Shown here piece by piece: positions 21,612 through 36,032 of a DNA stretch of 64,000 nucleotides; within the stretch, counting starts at the first letter, position 1; every line of letters begins with the position of its first letter. The translations under genes were made by a program, and so were the position numbers. The DNA is from Chamaea fasciata. Taxonomy: Eukaryota > Chordata > Aves > Passeriformes > Sylviidae. Where the stretch lies: contig JARCOQ010000009.1 in NCBI GenBank assembly GCA_029207755.1, positions 36,197,806-36,261,805 on the forward strand, given 5' to 3'. The notes under the pieces are model-generated. The model saw nothing but the letters and a program-made list of their open reading frames with translations, ran no database searches and was not told where the DNA came from.

Positions 21612-23473
21612 GAATTGGCAGTAACAACAATTCAAAGCAACACACATTCTGATTTTTAAAAAGTTTGTGACATTGCAGGACTACTACTGTAGCAATCCAC
21701 ATCACTCACTAATCTCCTTGGGGCTATATGGGCACTGCATAAGATCTTCTTCAGGCTAGCTGTGCTAGCCGTTCTGAGAGAAAGTGGCATTGTTTAGCAA
21801 GACCGCCTTTTTCCAGACCTTTTGTGACTTTTTTTTTTCTTTTTTCTTTTTTTTTTTTTAAATTTCAGGCCATTTAAGCGCATAATTTAGCTAAATGCAT
21901 CTTCCTTAGAGGGATCCTGCCTTTGAAAATGGAAGTGTGGGAGAAGAAAGCAGTCTATCCTTATGCAGAGGTGAAACAGGTGTTTCTCTTCCATGGCTCT
22001 GGGCAAGCCTGCACAGACCTAAGGGTAAGGGCCTAGCCCAGTGTTTATGGCTGACCTGGTACACCCCTGATGCCCGCTTTGACTGTGAGCATGATAGTCA
22101 CAGTAACAGGATGGAGTTTTGTCTTCTAATCCCAGGTGGGTAGAGTTCATCCTCAGGACCACGTAGGATGACCAACACATCCTTCATGACTCGTTCTCTG
22201 AGCTGGATGAGATCTGTATGAAAGAGGCTGAAGATGCCGAGTGCAAAGAAATGGCAAGGTAAATCCCTGCTGCCGGCTGCGATGGGAGAGAAGTACCCAT
22301 GCTGGCAATACCCTCGGGCTCTGCCTTCTGCTCTCTGGAACACTTTCTGCAGCTGCTGATGGAAGCAGCCTTCTCCTCTTGCCAGCCCAGAGCTTTAGCA
22401 ATGCAATTGGAGACCTGGAGCTGAAGAGGAGATGAATGACAGTATCAAGTGAAGGATCATGCCCTATGTGGCTACTCTCTCCTTGCACAGCCTCTGAACT
22501 GAGGAGCTGCACCACAAATGAAAGGATGCTGCTGGACAATTGTGCCAACAGCATCAAAGACACTGAAGGTAACGCGGGAGCCACATCCCTCTGGGAGTGG
22601 CCGAGCTTGGTTTGTCGCATGGCCCTTCACTCCCAAATCAACCTTGCCCCGAAGATGCATCCTTTTTTACAAGCCCCATTGGATCTTTAAATTCTGTAGT
22701 CATCATCTCTCTAGTATTGCGAAGGCTGGCTCATTAAGTCAATTCTTAAGGCATCCAAGGAAACATTTGCTTACCACACTTCAGCCTATTAGTCGGCATT
22801 TTGTACAGTCCCTAACACTTGGTTGCCTACAGCTGCTAGTCTCGTTTCCTAAGTACTGCTTAGTTATACAAAGAATTCCATAGTCCTGCATTACCTGGGT
22901 TAGTTGGAACAGTTCAAGTTTTTGTCCTGCACCTATGGCTAAGCTTAACTAGCCAGAATAGCTAGGCATGCTCACACGAGCGACACCCAAGGTTTTCTGC
23001 CTCTCATGCTGGAGTGGCAGTCCTCACCTTCCCTTGGAGGCTTTCTCATAGCCCTCCTAACACTGGGGTTTCTGCTCTTTGTCTTGCACTGACACCTCAT
23101 CCTTTTCTTGACCCTCACCCTGCCTTAAGCCCATGTCCAGCATGAGCCTTGCCAGCCAAGGCTGTCTACCTTGCACCGGGTCTTAGCCATTTCAGTCTTC
23201 ATCAATTCCCAAGACATTCAAAAAACAGGAGAATTGTATTGATGCATTTCTCATGGAAGGAGGAGATGACTCCAGTACAACTTATGAATAGGGGTGGAGA
23301 CTCCCTAACAGAAAAACAATTTTACAACCTCTACTACTGACAGAACAGAAGTATGCATACGCAACAAACGGTCAAATGCACAAAAACTCCCCAACTTTCC
23401 AGATTTTCTTGGTACACTTTCCTGTCTCAAACTCAGCTCTATGTTATTGCTTCATAGTTGTTCCTAAAGCATT

Positions 23474-24054
23474 TCAATAGGGTTCTGTATATTCCTCCAG
23501 GAGAGGCTGCAGCACCTGCACCATGACCTCCCCATCTGGACCGCAGAGGCGCAGGGCATACAAGATGCTGTTCTCTGCTCTCACTGCCAGCCACCGCTGG
23601 GACCCATAGATTGCCTCCAGCCTCTGGCACAGCCAGGGCAGCATAGGGTCAAGAACATGCTCTTCTTTTTGGAAAAGTTCTGCCCAGACCTTGGCAGCAG
23701 GCTACCCACAGCCTCTGCCCCTGCAGGCCCCTGCTCAGCTGGGGAAGGTGTCCCTTGCACAGGAACCGCTCCTGGGCGCTGGCAGCTGTTTCCATCCAGG
23801 AGGCCAAGAGATCTTTCTGCCTCTCTCTTGGTCTCTGGTGATTCTCCCTGGGGTGTGATGACACACTCGAGGTATTTTTGTTCCCGCAGAGAAAACCTGG
23901 CAGACTCTATCAATCTTCTGCAGAGTGGGCACTCTGCTTTCTTCTCTGCCCAACGCAGCATGCAGCCCATGCAGAACTCATGGCCACAGGGTATGGCATA
24001 AGCAACACCCTCTTGCTCATCATGACAAATGGGGCAGCTGCACTCTGTCCCCAT
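23474..24054 (-). pseudogene. TOPORS-like RING gene, copy 3, frameshifted
   Basis: It carries the 11-bp segment (23671-23681) and so stops early at 23581, as in copy 1. Unlike copy 1 it has Ala52 and a TGC codon at the Arg139 position, states shared with copies 5-7. The RING ligands are intact. Confidence 0.7.
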
Positions 24055-24779
24055 GGCTCTGTCTGTTCTCCGTGGCAATTCAGGGAGTCCTGAGAAGCTG
24101 CTCCCCATCACTGGCACTACCAAAGAATCTCACACACTGCAACAAAATGGAGAAACCTTGGTCTCTTCCTGTCCCAAGGAGCAGATGAAAAAATGCCCAA
24201 GCCCCTGGACAAGGATATTCTCCTGACTCCTCAAGCCCTAATGACCTTCTCACTACCACCCTGGGGAGACTCAGCCTTCAAGGTCTTACAGGCATGCTTG
24301 ACAGGCTGTGACTTTCCTGAGAGCGTGGAAAGATGGTCTCGGGCAGCTGAAATCGTGTAGGGTTGAGACTCCTGTCTGTGAAAAACAGGTGTTGGGATTA
24401 AGTGGTTCAACAATTTGGAGGTCCTGAATTTTTAATTAAATCTCTGGAGGCTGGATTTTTCCTTTCTTTCTATCTTTTTTAAGTTCACTCTTGAATCAGA
24501 AAATGTTATTCATTGAATGCAGTTTTTATAAGGGGGAGGTTCTCTTCCAAAGTGAACGCTGTGGGCAAAAATTTAATATGGCCTTAGCAGGCACTGCGCA
24601 CGTCAGCTGGGTATGCTGGTCAAGCATCACCTCTGCAGGTGATCTCTAGGGAAGAGTAGATGCGTGGCTTTGCTCCCCGCTGATGACTCTTAGGGGCTCT
24701 AAGAACCTATGCACCCTTGATGACCAGAGCTGCATAAGATATTGCAAGACACTTAAAGAGCAGAATTGCCTTAAACACC

Positions 24780-26551
24780 AATCACAGAACCACAGAATCG
24801 ACTAGGTTGGAAAAAAAACCATCTGAGACCATTGAGTCAAACCTATGACTCAACACCACCTTGTCAACCAGACCACAGCACTAAAAGCCATGTGCTATCT
24901 TTGCTTAAACACCTCCAGGTGACTCCACCGCCTCCCTGGGAAGCCTATTCCAATGCCCAAAATCACCCTTTCTGTGAAGAATCTTCTTCTCAATGTCCAG
25001 TCCCAACTTCCTGTGGTACAGCTTAAGACTTTGTCGGCTTCTCTTGCTGCTTGCCTGGGAGAAGAGACTGACCCCCACTGGGCTATACCCTCCTTTCGGG
25101 GACTTATAGAGGTTGGTACGCTCACCCCTGAGCCTTCTCTTCTCCAAGCTAAGCAACCCCAGCTCCCTCAGCTGCTCCTCATAAGACACGTGTCCCAGAC
25201 CATTCACTATCCTTGTTGCCCTCCTCTGGACCCATTTGAGCATCTCAACGTCCTTCCTAAACTGAGGAGCCCAGAACTGGACGCAGCACTCAAGGTGCGG
25301 CCTCACCAGTGCTGACTACGGGGGAAGAATGACCTCCCCGCTTCTGCTGGCCACACCATTCCTGATCCAGGCCAGGATGCCATTGGCCTTCTTGGCCACC
25401 AGAGCGCACCGCTGGCTCACGTTCAGCTGCTGTCTCCAGTACCCCCAGGTCCCTTTTCTGCCTGGGCACTGTCCAGCCACACCAACCCCAGCTTGTGGTG
25501 CTGCAGGGGCTTGCTGTGATTCAAAGGCACGACCTGGCACTTGGACTTGTGAAACCTCCCATTGTTGGATTCAGCACACCTATCCAGCCTGTCCAGGTCC
25601 CTCTGCAGAGTCCTCCTACCCTCTAACAGAGCAGTGCTTGCTCCCAGCTTGGTGTCATCTGCAAGGTGATCCCCTTGTCCGGATCATCAGTGAAGATATT
25701 TAAACAAGACTGGTCCCAACACAGACCCCTGGGGGGCTGCACTAAGTGACTAGCCCCCATCTGGATGCAGGACCATTGACCTCCAGTCTCTGGGCCTGGC
25801 CATCCAGCCAGTTCTGAACACGGCTCCTGCCCAAGCTGTGGGCTACCAGCTTTTCCAGGAGTGCGCTACGGGAGATGGGGTAAGAGGCTTTGCTGAAGGC
25901 CAGGTATACAACATCCACAGCCTTCCCGTCATCCACCTGGCGGGTCAGCTGGTAACAAAGGGAGATCAGGTTGGTTAAAGCACAACCTGCCCCTCCTAAA
26001 TCCCTGCTGGCTGGGTCTGATCCCTCAGCTGTCCTGTAGGTGCTGCGTTATCGCACTTAAGATGATCTCTTGTTTAACCTTACTGAGTACCAAGGTCAGG
26101 CTGACAGGCCTGTAGTTTCCCATGTGCTCCTTATGGCCCTTCTTATGGATGAGCATCACGTTGGCCAGCCCAGTCGTCTTGTTACCCAGGACTGATGGTA
26201 AATGATGGAAAGCGTCTTGGTGACGTCTTCTGCCATCTCCTGCACCACCCTAGGATGAATCCTGTCTGGTCTCATCGACTTGTCAGCATCTAAGTGGCTC
26301 ACATGGTCACTAACTACTTTCTCCTGGATAACAGGAGAGGCTGTTCTGTTCCCTGCTCCCCATCTACGAGTTCAGGAGGCCAGTTGCCTTGAGGACAACC
26401 CGTCTTTTTGTTGAAAACTGAAGCAAAGAAGATGCTAGGGACCTCAGCCTTTTCCTCATCTTTGATAACTATATTCCCTCCCTTATGCAATAAAGATGAG
26501 AGGTTCTTGCCCCTCCAAGATGCATTAAGATTATTGAAAGGCTTTGCCCAC
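24780..26551 (-). mobile_element. CR1: CR1 LINE fragment with decayed RT, unit 3
   Basis: Same insertion as 5811-7582; private substitution near 24965. Confidence 0.85.
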
Positions 26552-27061
26552 TGTGACAAACTCTCCAAAGAAGCAACTGCTCATCGGCAGCAACTGAAGC
26601 TCCCCCTCCCTGAACATGCCTCTGTGAAACTTGGGCTGTCAGTTAACCCACCCGAGAGGAATGTGAGGTAGGATTGGATGCGCTCTCAGACTAGCGGGAG
26701 GAAAACGGATACTGGAGGAGCACTGATACTGGACAGAAAGAACCCACACTCAAAGCCAACAAAGCCACTCTGTTGAGAAGCAACTCTGAGTGGGTAACTG
26801 TAGCCAATGAGCATTGATTCCTTTGTTGGCTAAAATGCCTAAATAGCAAAAAGGTTTGAATGCCTGGGGGAAGCACACCAGCAAGAAGACCAGGGTGAAG
26901 AAAAGATGCAAGAGGATGCTTTCTGGATCCAAGTGCGGTGATAGCTTTCTACTTCAACTGTCTCACTCTTTCTCTCCCTCTGGCCCTCCTCTCTTTCCTA
27001 TTTCTATCTCTCTACCTCATGCTTACTGTTAAAGAAAATCCATGCTATTGACTTCGGCACA
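26552..27061 (+). mobile_element. Candidate solo LTR, unit 3
   Basis: Copy of 7583-8092 carried by unit duplication. Confidence 0.35.
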
Positions 27062-28426
27062 TGCCTCTTACCTTCAGGTAGAGGCATGTGCCAATAATCG
27101 GATCATAAAAGACGTGCTGATACAACAGACTGCTGCTGTGAGGGGGTGAGATGTGCAATTGATCCTTGGCCCAGGGATTGGCACTGGAGAAGGCAGATGC
27201 AGCTCTTCCCTTCCCTGGAGTGTTTGTGCATTGGTCTTACACGCCACTCCTATGTGGAAGGGAGCAACAGAGGTTCGTCGATGTTCACGGATGGAAAAGA
27301 ATGGCAAAAAGCAAAAGGGTCCAAAAAAACCTCACCGCTTTTTATTAACAAACTACACACTCAGCATGGCAATTGGTATATGTTTTGCCACTACCTTCTA
27401 ATAATAAGACAGAAGACTAAAAGAAAAGAGGGAAGAAGAAGGGAAAGAGGAATCGGGTAGGAGAGGAAAGAAGATTAAAGTCCTGGGTCCAGCACCGATC
27501 CAGCCAACAGGTGTCCAGGGTCTTGAGAGAATGCCACCCGGCCTCTGTGGTGGTACATTTTTCTAGGTAAGTTTTCCCCATTCTGGGATTAGGTTCCTCA
27601 CTCTTCGTACAAATGAGTTGGCATGTGCAGCCTAGTATTCTAGACTTTTCTGGAAATGGGCTGGGGGGCTTTGGGTTTGTTTTCTTTTTTTTTTTGTGGT
27701 CTTGATTCTCCATCTATTGGTCTTGCTTGCTCCTTGACCCCACTCCTGCACTTAAGCTGTTCTTTATGTTGTGTGGTCACTACAGACTGGAACAGGAACT
27801 TCAGCTCCAGAATGGGGCTGGCCTACGTTCAATACAGCTCCCCTTTCCAGGCACATGCTGTTATAACTCGTTTGCTTGATGGCTGTTGGTGTTCAGGGCA
27901 TAGCAGTGCATGAACTCTTTACTGCTTAGGTTTCTACATGGGCCAAAAAACCCATTTGCCATCTGATGGGGACAAAAACCATCCTTAGGGCACAGAGCAG
28001 AATGAAGGGCTTCACGTTTTTGATGACAGGGCAACATCTGCACCCTTCTTTTCTTTTCTCTTGTTTTCCTAGTGTTGTGTTTCTTGAACTTGTTTTTGCA
28101 AACTTAAGGTGCCAGATGCTACTCTTCCGCTGCAGACGTACCAATAGCTGTGGGGAAGGCATTGATCTGTATGGAAGGGAGTGTGAAGCCAAATTCTTCC
28201 TAGATGAGTATGAAGGGATCCCTGAGTTCAGGACTGCTTGGGCAAAATCAAGCCAGCGGGATTTTAGAGAATTTGGATGCAAATTTGTCGCAGAGCAGAA
28301 AATACAGATCTCCTTTTGAGTTTGCTTCCAATTTAATTCCGTTTAATGCAATTCAAATTAATAGAACTCAGAAGGAAAGGGTTGTGGTCTACTATAGCCT
28401 GAACTGCAGCTGGTCCATTTTGCCGT

Positions 28427-30686
28427 TCAAACAATTTTTCCCTTTAGGTACAGCAAGATCTCCTTCAGCAGATTAAAGAATTGGAGCAGCTTTGCCCGAG
28501 GAACTGGACAGGGTTGAGTTGGTCTTGGAGGTAGTGTCTGCAGGGGGGTTGAGGTGTAGGCTGGTGCTGGCGTAATTCCTGGTACTGGCCTTCTTCCCAC
28601 TGTAGTCCGGATCCAGTCGTAGTAGTACTGAGTGGAGCTGGAGACTGCAGGCCGTTTAGGTCTAGCACAGCCTACTCCCCAGCTGGTCACACCAATTTGC
28701 CAGAAGAAGCCGGCATGCTTATCTTGGCAGACAAGAGGCCCCCCGCTGTCACCCTGGAGCAGAGCAGAGAGGATTAAGGTGCCTCTGTGTGCCCCTGTCA
28801 GCAGTCGGAGTTGGTTGCTTTACTCTCTTCAGCCCCTGCCAGAAGAACTGGACTCCTGGCTGAGCAAGGCCCTGCTCAAGTGCTGGAACCTGTAGAACCT
28901 CAGCACCCTTGGGAGCAGGTTGGGGGCCTGTCAGGTGAGGCTCTCTGTCTCCCCTGTGCTTGGATGCTTCAGGGTTAGCATCTGGACCCCACAGAGCAAG
29001 GACCCACGGATGGGAAAGGGGGCAGAAGCTTCAGCGGCAGTGCAGAGCTGGGGCTGGGAGAGCAACTGGTCAGGGAAAGCACGCGCTGGGCTGTGCTTGG
29101 GTGCTGGGATGAGGCTGCCTACACTGCTGGGGGCTGGGGGACTCGGCATGCTCCTACCTGGCAGGTGCCAACGCCGCCCTGGCCAGCACACACGTGGAAG
29201 TCATAGATGTACCCATGCAGCCACTCACTACTGTTGCAGAGCTGGTTAGGGACCACTTGCACCTTGGCCTGCTGCAGGATATCTCTACCTGAAGCTGTGA
29301 GCAGAGAAAGGAATGAGCTCCCAGCAGCTCTTTGCCCGTGTGTTGAAGTTTTTCCCTAGAGGCTTGCTGGCCTCTAGAGAGGTGTTGGGAGTGCTGTGTC
29401 GCTGCTGTGTGGCATTGGGCAGCAGGCCAGGCCAGAGGCATATGTCCCACGGCCTAACTCTGCTGTCAGGAAGGCCCAGCCGTCTCTCCCTGGTGGGCCA
29501 AGCTTGCCCTCAGGGTCCAGATCCTTTATGGGAACTCACTCACATTTCACGATTCTGTCACCCCAGCCAGCAACGTAACAGTTTTTCAGCTCCGACACTT
29601 TCACTGCAGGACCAGGCAGGCAGGCGGTCTGAATGGTGGAGCTGCACTGGACTGGCCGATCCAGTTCCAGCAAGGCGATGTCGTTATACTCAAGGTCAGG
29701 GATGTATTTTTCATGAATAATCAGCCGCTTAATCCGGCGCACTTCCACACCAGGGCCCGACTGGCCCAACGAGGTGGCCCCAAGAACGATGGCCCACTCG
29801 CTGATGGGACTGGAAGGCAGATGGAGAGAGGGGTGAGGGCGAGTAGAATCACGTGCTGTAACACCCCAGCCCTTCCTGCCTTCTGCTTCCTGAGGCAGAG
29901 AGGAAAACAGCACTCCACAGAGTGAAAGTAGGCTTGAGCTATATTGAGCTGCAGGCTGCTAGGAAGCGGTGGCATGAACCCAGTCGTCTCCCTGAGCAGT
30001 CTCTCAGCTGGGCCCTGCAATGTCCTGGCACTAGGCACATGCAAGGAAATGGGATGGGAATAGCATGCACTGGTGGTGTGGGGATATCCCTGTGCCCAGG
30101 TCCGACTTACTTTGTGATGTTGACAAAGCAGTGGGCAGCTGAGAGCAGCCACTTTGCGCTGATGAGGGTCCCTCCACAGATATGCACAGATACCGGTGGT
30201 TTCCAGACGCAGCGGATACTGGCGATCCCAGCCCAGGCCCCAGACCCTGGCATGACATCTGTGCCACCCACAACGCGTGATGAGCTGAAGGTAGTACCCA
30301 TGGGCCGCAGCCCACAAGTCTGTCTGGAAGCAGAAAGTCGTTAGTGTCCCATGAGAAGGCCTGCTGCTGTGCTGAAGGTCAGCCAGCTTCCCTCCTCACA
30401 AGGCTCTGGTTGCAAAGCCAGCAGGGAGCTGCCTGGGATGTCCACATGTTTGCCCATTTCTGCTTTAGCCCCTTAGACAACTGGTGCCAGCAGCCTGGCC
30501 AGTGGTGATAAACGGAGACTCCCACCTACTTTGGGAACTGCTGTGGCCACAGGTGGCAAGCGGGCACCCACAGGGAAGCCCCTAAGCCTTTGCCCGGGCC
30601 CCCAAAGAGCCTGAGGCTACTTACCCACAGGCGCCATGTGCAGGCCCGCACAGAGCCAGTAGGATGAGGATGCACAACAAAATCAT
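28427..30686 (-). CDS. ACR: Acrosin-like serine protease, copy 4
   Basis: Exons: 30625-30686, 30111-30323, 29544-29809, 29158-29288, 28427-28753. Complete and open; protein same as copy 2. It is the last copy whose 3' flank retains the 26-bp segment. Confidence 0.87.
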
Positions 30687-30884
30687 TGCCGTCACAGCTG
30701 CAAGTCAGCTGCAAGGAGAGAGAGCTTGACACCTCCAGGGCAGCTGCCAACGTAATGCCAACAGAATTTGCTTTGCCGCAGTGCCCTCGGCCCTAGGCCT
30801 GATGTCACAGAGGGACTGGTTCCATGTTCCAGACACGGTGCTGGCCGCTGCAGGCAGGGGGGAAGGGCAATTTAGAGGCCTAAA

Positions 30885-31100
30885 ACCACAGAAAGGTCTG
30901 GATTGGAAGGTACCTTAAGGACTGACTAGTTTCAAACCCCAACCATGCACACAGAGGCCTTCCACTACACCAGGTTGCTCAGAGTCCCATCCAAGCTGGC
31001 CTCAAATGGTAAAAGGAATGGGGCATCCACAGCTTCTCTGGGAAACATGTGCCACTCTTGTGCTAATGATACAAGATTTTGCTTGACATCCAAAACTACA
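30885..31100 (-). mobile_element. CR1: Old CR1 LINE 3' fragment, unit 4
   Basis: Same element as at 2425-2640, carried by unit duplication. Confidence 0.75.
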
Positions 31101-32965
31101 GAATTGGCAGTAACAACAATTCAAAGCAACACACATTCTGATTTTTAAAAAGTTTGTGACATTGCAGGACTACTACTGTAGCAATCCACATCACTCACTA
31201 ATCTCCTTGGGGCTATATGGGCACTGCATAAGATCTTCTTCAGGCTAGCTGTGCTAGCCGTTCTGAGAGAAAGTGGCATTGTTTAGCAAGACCGCCTTTT
31301 TCCAGACCTTTTGTGACTTTTTTTTTTTTCTTTTTTCTTTTTTTTTTTTTTAAATTTCAGGCCATTTAAGCGCATAATTTAGCTAAATGCATCTTCCTTA
31401 GAGGGATCCTGCCTTTGAAAATGGAAGTGTGGGAGAAGAAAGCAGTGTATCCTTATGCAGAGGTGAAACAGGTGTTTCTCTTCCATGGCTCTGGGCAAGC
31501 CTGCACAGACCTAAGGGTAAGGGCCTAGCCCAGTGTTTATGGCTGACCTGGTACACCCCTGATGCCCGCTTTGACTGTGAGCATGATAGTCACAGTAACA
31601 GGATGGAGTTTTGTCTTCTAATCCCAGGTGGGTAGAGCTCATCCTCAGGACCACGTAGGATGACCAACACATCCTTCATGACTCGTTCTCTGAGCTGGAT
31701 GAGATCTGTATGAAAGAGGCTGAAGATGCCGAGTGCAAAGAAATGGCAAGGTAAATCCCTGCTGCCGGCTGCGATGGGAGAGAAGTACCCATGCTGGCAA
31801 TACCCTCGGGCTCTGTCTTCTGCTCTCTGGAACACTTTCTGCAGCTGCTGATGGAAGCAGCCTTCTCCTCTTGCCAGCCCAGAGCTTTAGCAATGCAATT
31901 GGAGACCTGGAGCTGAAGAGGAGATGAATGACAGTATCAAGTGAAGGATCATGCCCTATGTGGCTACTCTCTCCTTGCACAGCCTCTGAACTGAGGAGCT
32001 GCACCACAAATGAAAGGATGCTGCTGGACAATTGTGCCAACAGCATCAAAGACACTGAAGGTAACGCGGGAGCCACATCCCTCTGGGAGTGGCCGAGCTT
32101 GGTTTGTCGCATGGCCCTTCACTCCCAAATCAACCTTGCCCCGAAGATGCATCCTTTTTCACAAGTCCCATTGGATCTTTAAATTCTGTAGTCATCATCT
32201 CTCTAGTATTGCGAAGGCTGGCTCATTAAGTCAATTCTTAAGGCATCCAAGGAAACATTTGCTTACCACACTTCAGCCTATTAGTCGGCATTTTGTACAG
32301 TCCCTAACACTTGGTGGCCTACAGCTGCTAGTCTCGTTTCCTAAGTACTGCTTAGTTATACAAAGAATTCCATAGTCCTGCATTACCTGGGTTAGTTGGA
32401 ACAGTTCAAGTTTTTGTCCTGCACCTATGGCTAAGCTTAACTAGCCAGAATAGCTAGGCATGCTCACACGAGCGACACCCAAGGTTTTCTGCCTCTCATG
32501 CTGGAGTGGCAGTCCTCACCTTCCCTTGGAGGCTTTCTCATAGCCCTCCTAACACTGGGGTTTCTGCTCTTTGTCTTGCACTGACACCTCATCCTTTTCT
32601 TGACCCTCACCCTGCCTTAAGCCCATGTCCAGCATGAGCCTTGCCAGCCAAGGCTGTCTACCTTGCACCGGGTCTTAGCCATTTCAGTCTTCATCAATTC
32701 CCAAGACATTCAAAAAACAGGAGAATTGTATTGATGCATTTCTCATGGAAGGAGGAGATGACTCCAGTACAACTTATGAATAGGGGTGGAGACTCCCTAA
32801 CAGAAAAACAATTTTACAACCTCTACTACTGACAGAACAGAAGTATGCATATGCAACAAACGGTCAAATGCACAAAAACTCCCCAACTTTCCAGATTTTC
32901 TTGGTACACTTTCCTGTCTCAAACTCAGCTCTATGTTATTGCTTCATAGTTGTTCCTAAAGCATT

Positions 32966-33535
32966 TCAATAGGGTTCTGTATATTCCTCCAGGAGAGGCT
33001 GCAGCACCTGCACCATGACCTCCCCATCTGGACCGCAGAGGCGCAGGGCATACAAGATGCTGTTCTCTGCTCTCACTGCCAGCCACCGCTGGGACCCATA
33101 GATTGCCTCCAGCCTCTGGCACAGCCAGGGCAGCATAGGGTCAAGAACATGCTCTTCTTTTTGCCCAGACCTTGGCAGCAGGCTACCCACAGCCTCTGCC
33201 CCTGCAGGCCCCTGCTCAGCTGGGGAAGGTGTCCCTTGCACAGGAACCGCTCCTGGGCGCTGGCAGCTGTTTCCATCCAGGAGGCCAAGAGATCTTTCTG
33301 CCTCTCTCTTGGTCTCTGGTGATTCTCCCTGGGGTGTGATGACACACTCGAGGTATTTTTGTTCCCGCAGAGAAAACCTGACAGACTCTATCAATCTTCT
33401 GCAGAGTGGGCACTCTGCTTTCTTCTCTGCCCAACGCAGCATGCAGCCCATGCAGAACTCATGGCCACAGGGTATGGCATAAGCAACACCCTCTTGCTCA
33501 TCATGACAAATGGGGCAGCTGCACTCTGTCCCCAT
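32966..33535 (-). CDS. TOPORS-like C3HC4 RING finger protein, copy 4
   Basis: 189 residues, open, without the 11-bp segment. It differs from copy 2 by Arg139 to Cys in the tail; it keeps Val52. Confidence 0.78.
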   Translation of the reverse strand: MGTECSCPICHDEQEGVAYAIPCGHEFCMGCMLRWAEKKAECPLCRRLIESVRFSLREQKYLECVITPQGESPETKREAERSLGLLDGNSCQRPGAVPVQGTPSPAEQGPAGAEAVGSLLPRSGQKEEHVLDPMLPWLCQRLEAIYGSQRWLAVRAENSILYALRLCGPDGEVMVQVLQPLLEEYTEPY

Positions 33536-34260
33536 GGCTCTGTCTGTTCTCCGTGGCAATTCAGGGAGTCCTGAGAAGCTGCTCCCCATCACTGGCACTA
33601 CCAAAGAATCTCACACACTGCAACAAAATGGAGAAACCTTGGTCTCTTCCTGTCCCAAGGAGCAGATGAAAAAATGCCCAAGCCCCTGGACAAGGATATC
33701 CTCCTGACTCCTCAAGCCCTAATGACCTTCTCACTACCACCCTGGGGAGACTCAGCCTTCAAGGTCTTACAGGCATGCTTGACAGGCTGTGACTTTCCTG
33801 AGAGCGTGGAAAGATGGTCTCGGGCAGCTGAAATCGTGTAGGGTTGAGACTCCTGTCTGTGAAAAACAGGTGTTGGGATTAAGTGGTTCAACAATTTGGA
33901 GGTCCTGAATTTTTAATTAAATCTCTGGAGGCTGGATTTTTCCTTTCTTTCTGTCTTTTTTAAGTTCACTCTTGAATCAGAAAATGTTATTCATTGAATG
34001 CAGTTTTTATAAGGGGGAGGTTCTCTTCCAAAGTGAACGCTGTGGGCAAAAATTTAATATGGCCTTAGCAGGCACTGCGCACGTCAGCTGGGTATGCTGG
34101 TCAAGCATCACCTCTGCAGGTGATCTCTAGGGAAGAGTAGATGCGTGGCTTTGCTCCCCGCTGATGACTCTTAGGGGCTCTAAGAACCTATGCACCCTTG
34201 ATGACCAGAGCTGCATAAGATATTGCAAGACACTTAAAGAGCAGAATTGCCTTAAACACC

Positions 34261-36032
34261 AATCACAGAACCACAGAATCGACTAGGTTGGAAAAAAAAC
34301 CATCTGAGACCATTGAGTCAAACCTATGACTCAACACCACCTTGTCAACCAGACCACAGCACTAAAAGCCATGTGCTATCTTTGCTTAAACACCTCCAGG
34401 TGACTCCACCGCCTCCCTGGGAAGCCTATTCCAATGCCCAAAATCATCCTTTCTGTGAAGAATCTTCTTCTCAATGTCCAGTCCCAACTTCCTGTGGTAC
34501 AGCTTAAGACTTTGTCGGCTTCTCTTGCTGCTTGCCTGGGAGAAGAGACTGACCCCCACTGGGCTATACCCTCCTTTCGGGGACTTATAGAGGTTGGTAC
34601 GCTCACCCCTGAGCCTTCTCTTCTCCAAGCTAAGCAACCCCAGCTCCCTCAGCTGCTCCTCATAAGACACGTGTCCCAGACCATTCACTATCCTTGTTGC
34701 CCTCCTCTGGACCCATTTGAGCATCTCAACGTCCTTCCTAAACTGAGGAGCCCAGAACTGGACGCAGCACTCAAGGTGTGGCCTCACCAGTGCTGACTAC
34801 GGGGGAAGAATGACCTCCCCGCTCCTGCTGGCCACACCATTCCTGATCCAGGCCAGGATGCCATTGGCCTTCTTGGCCACCAGAGCGCACTGCTGGCTCA
34901 CGTTCAGCTGCTGTCTCCAGTACCCCCAGGTCCCTTTTCTGCCTGGGCACTGTCCAGCCACACCAACCCCAGCTTGTGGTGCTGCAGGGGCTTGCTGTGA
35001 TTCAAAGGCACGACCTGGCACTTGGACTTGTGAAACCTCCCATTGTTGGATTCAGCACACCTATCCAGCCTGTCCAGGTCCCTCTGCAGAGTCCTCCTAC
35101 CCTCTAACAGAGCAGTGCTTGCTCCCAGCTTGGTGTCATCTGCAAGGTGATCCCCTTGTCCGGATCATCAGTGAAGATATTTAAACAAGACTGGTCCCAA
35201 CACAGACCCCTGGGGGGCTGCACTAAGTGACTAGCCCCCATCTGGATGCAGGACCATTGACCTCCAGTCTCTGGGCCTGGCCATCCAGCCAGTTCTGAAC
35301 ACGGCTCCTGCCCAAGCTGTGGGCTACCAGCTTTTCCAGGAGTGCGCTACGGGAGATGGGGTAAGAGGCTTTGCTGAAGGCCAGGTATACAACATCCACA
35401 GCCTTCCCGTCATCCACCTGGCGGGTCAGCTGGTAACAAAGGGAGATCAGGTTGGTTAAAGCACAACCTGCCCCTCCTAAATCCCTGCTGGCTGGGTCTG
35501 ATCCCTCAGCTGTCCTGTAGGTGCTGCGTTATCGCACTTAAGATGATCTCTTGTTTAACCTTACTGAGTACCAAGGTCAGGCTGACAGGCCTGTAGTTTC
35601 CCATGTGCTCCTTATGGCCCTTCTTATGGATGAGCATCACGTTGGCCAGCCCAGTCGTCTTGTTACCCAGGACTGATGGTAAATGATGGAAAGCGTCTTG
35701 GTGACGTCTTCTGCCATCTCCTGCACCACCCTAGGATGAATCCTGTCTGGTCTCATCGACTTGTCAGCATCTAAGTGGCTCACATGGTCACTAACTACTT
35801 TCTCCTGGATAACAGGAGAGGCTGTTCTGTTCCCTGCTCCCCATCTACGAGTTCAGGAGGCCAGTTGCCTTGAGGACAACCCGTCTTTTTGTTGAAAACT
35901 GAAGCAAAGAAGATGCTAGGGACCTCAGCCTTTTCCTCATCTTTGATAACTATATTCCCTCCCTTATGCAATAAAGATGAGAGGTTCTTGCCCCTCCAAG
36001 ATGCATTAAGATTATTGAAAGGCTTTGCCCAC
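34261..36032 (-). mobile_element. CR1: CR1 LINE fragment with decayed RT, unit 4
   Basis: Same insertion as 5811-7582; it shares GTGTGG near 34778 with units 5-7. Confidence 0.85.

Larger units (their letters stand above)
18972..28460. repeat. Tandem unit 3 (9489 bp)
   Basis: Third copy. It carries the 11-bp RING segment (23671-23681) like unit 1, but RING Ala52 and Cys139 like units 5-7, so it is a mosaic. The 26-bp segment at the right end is present. It has the shortest T-rich tract of the array (21829-21859). Confidence 0.97.
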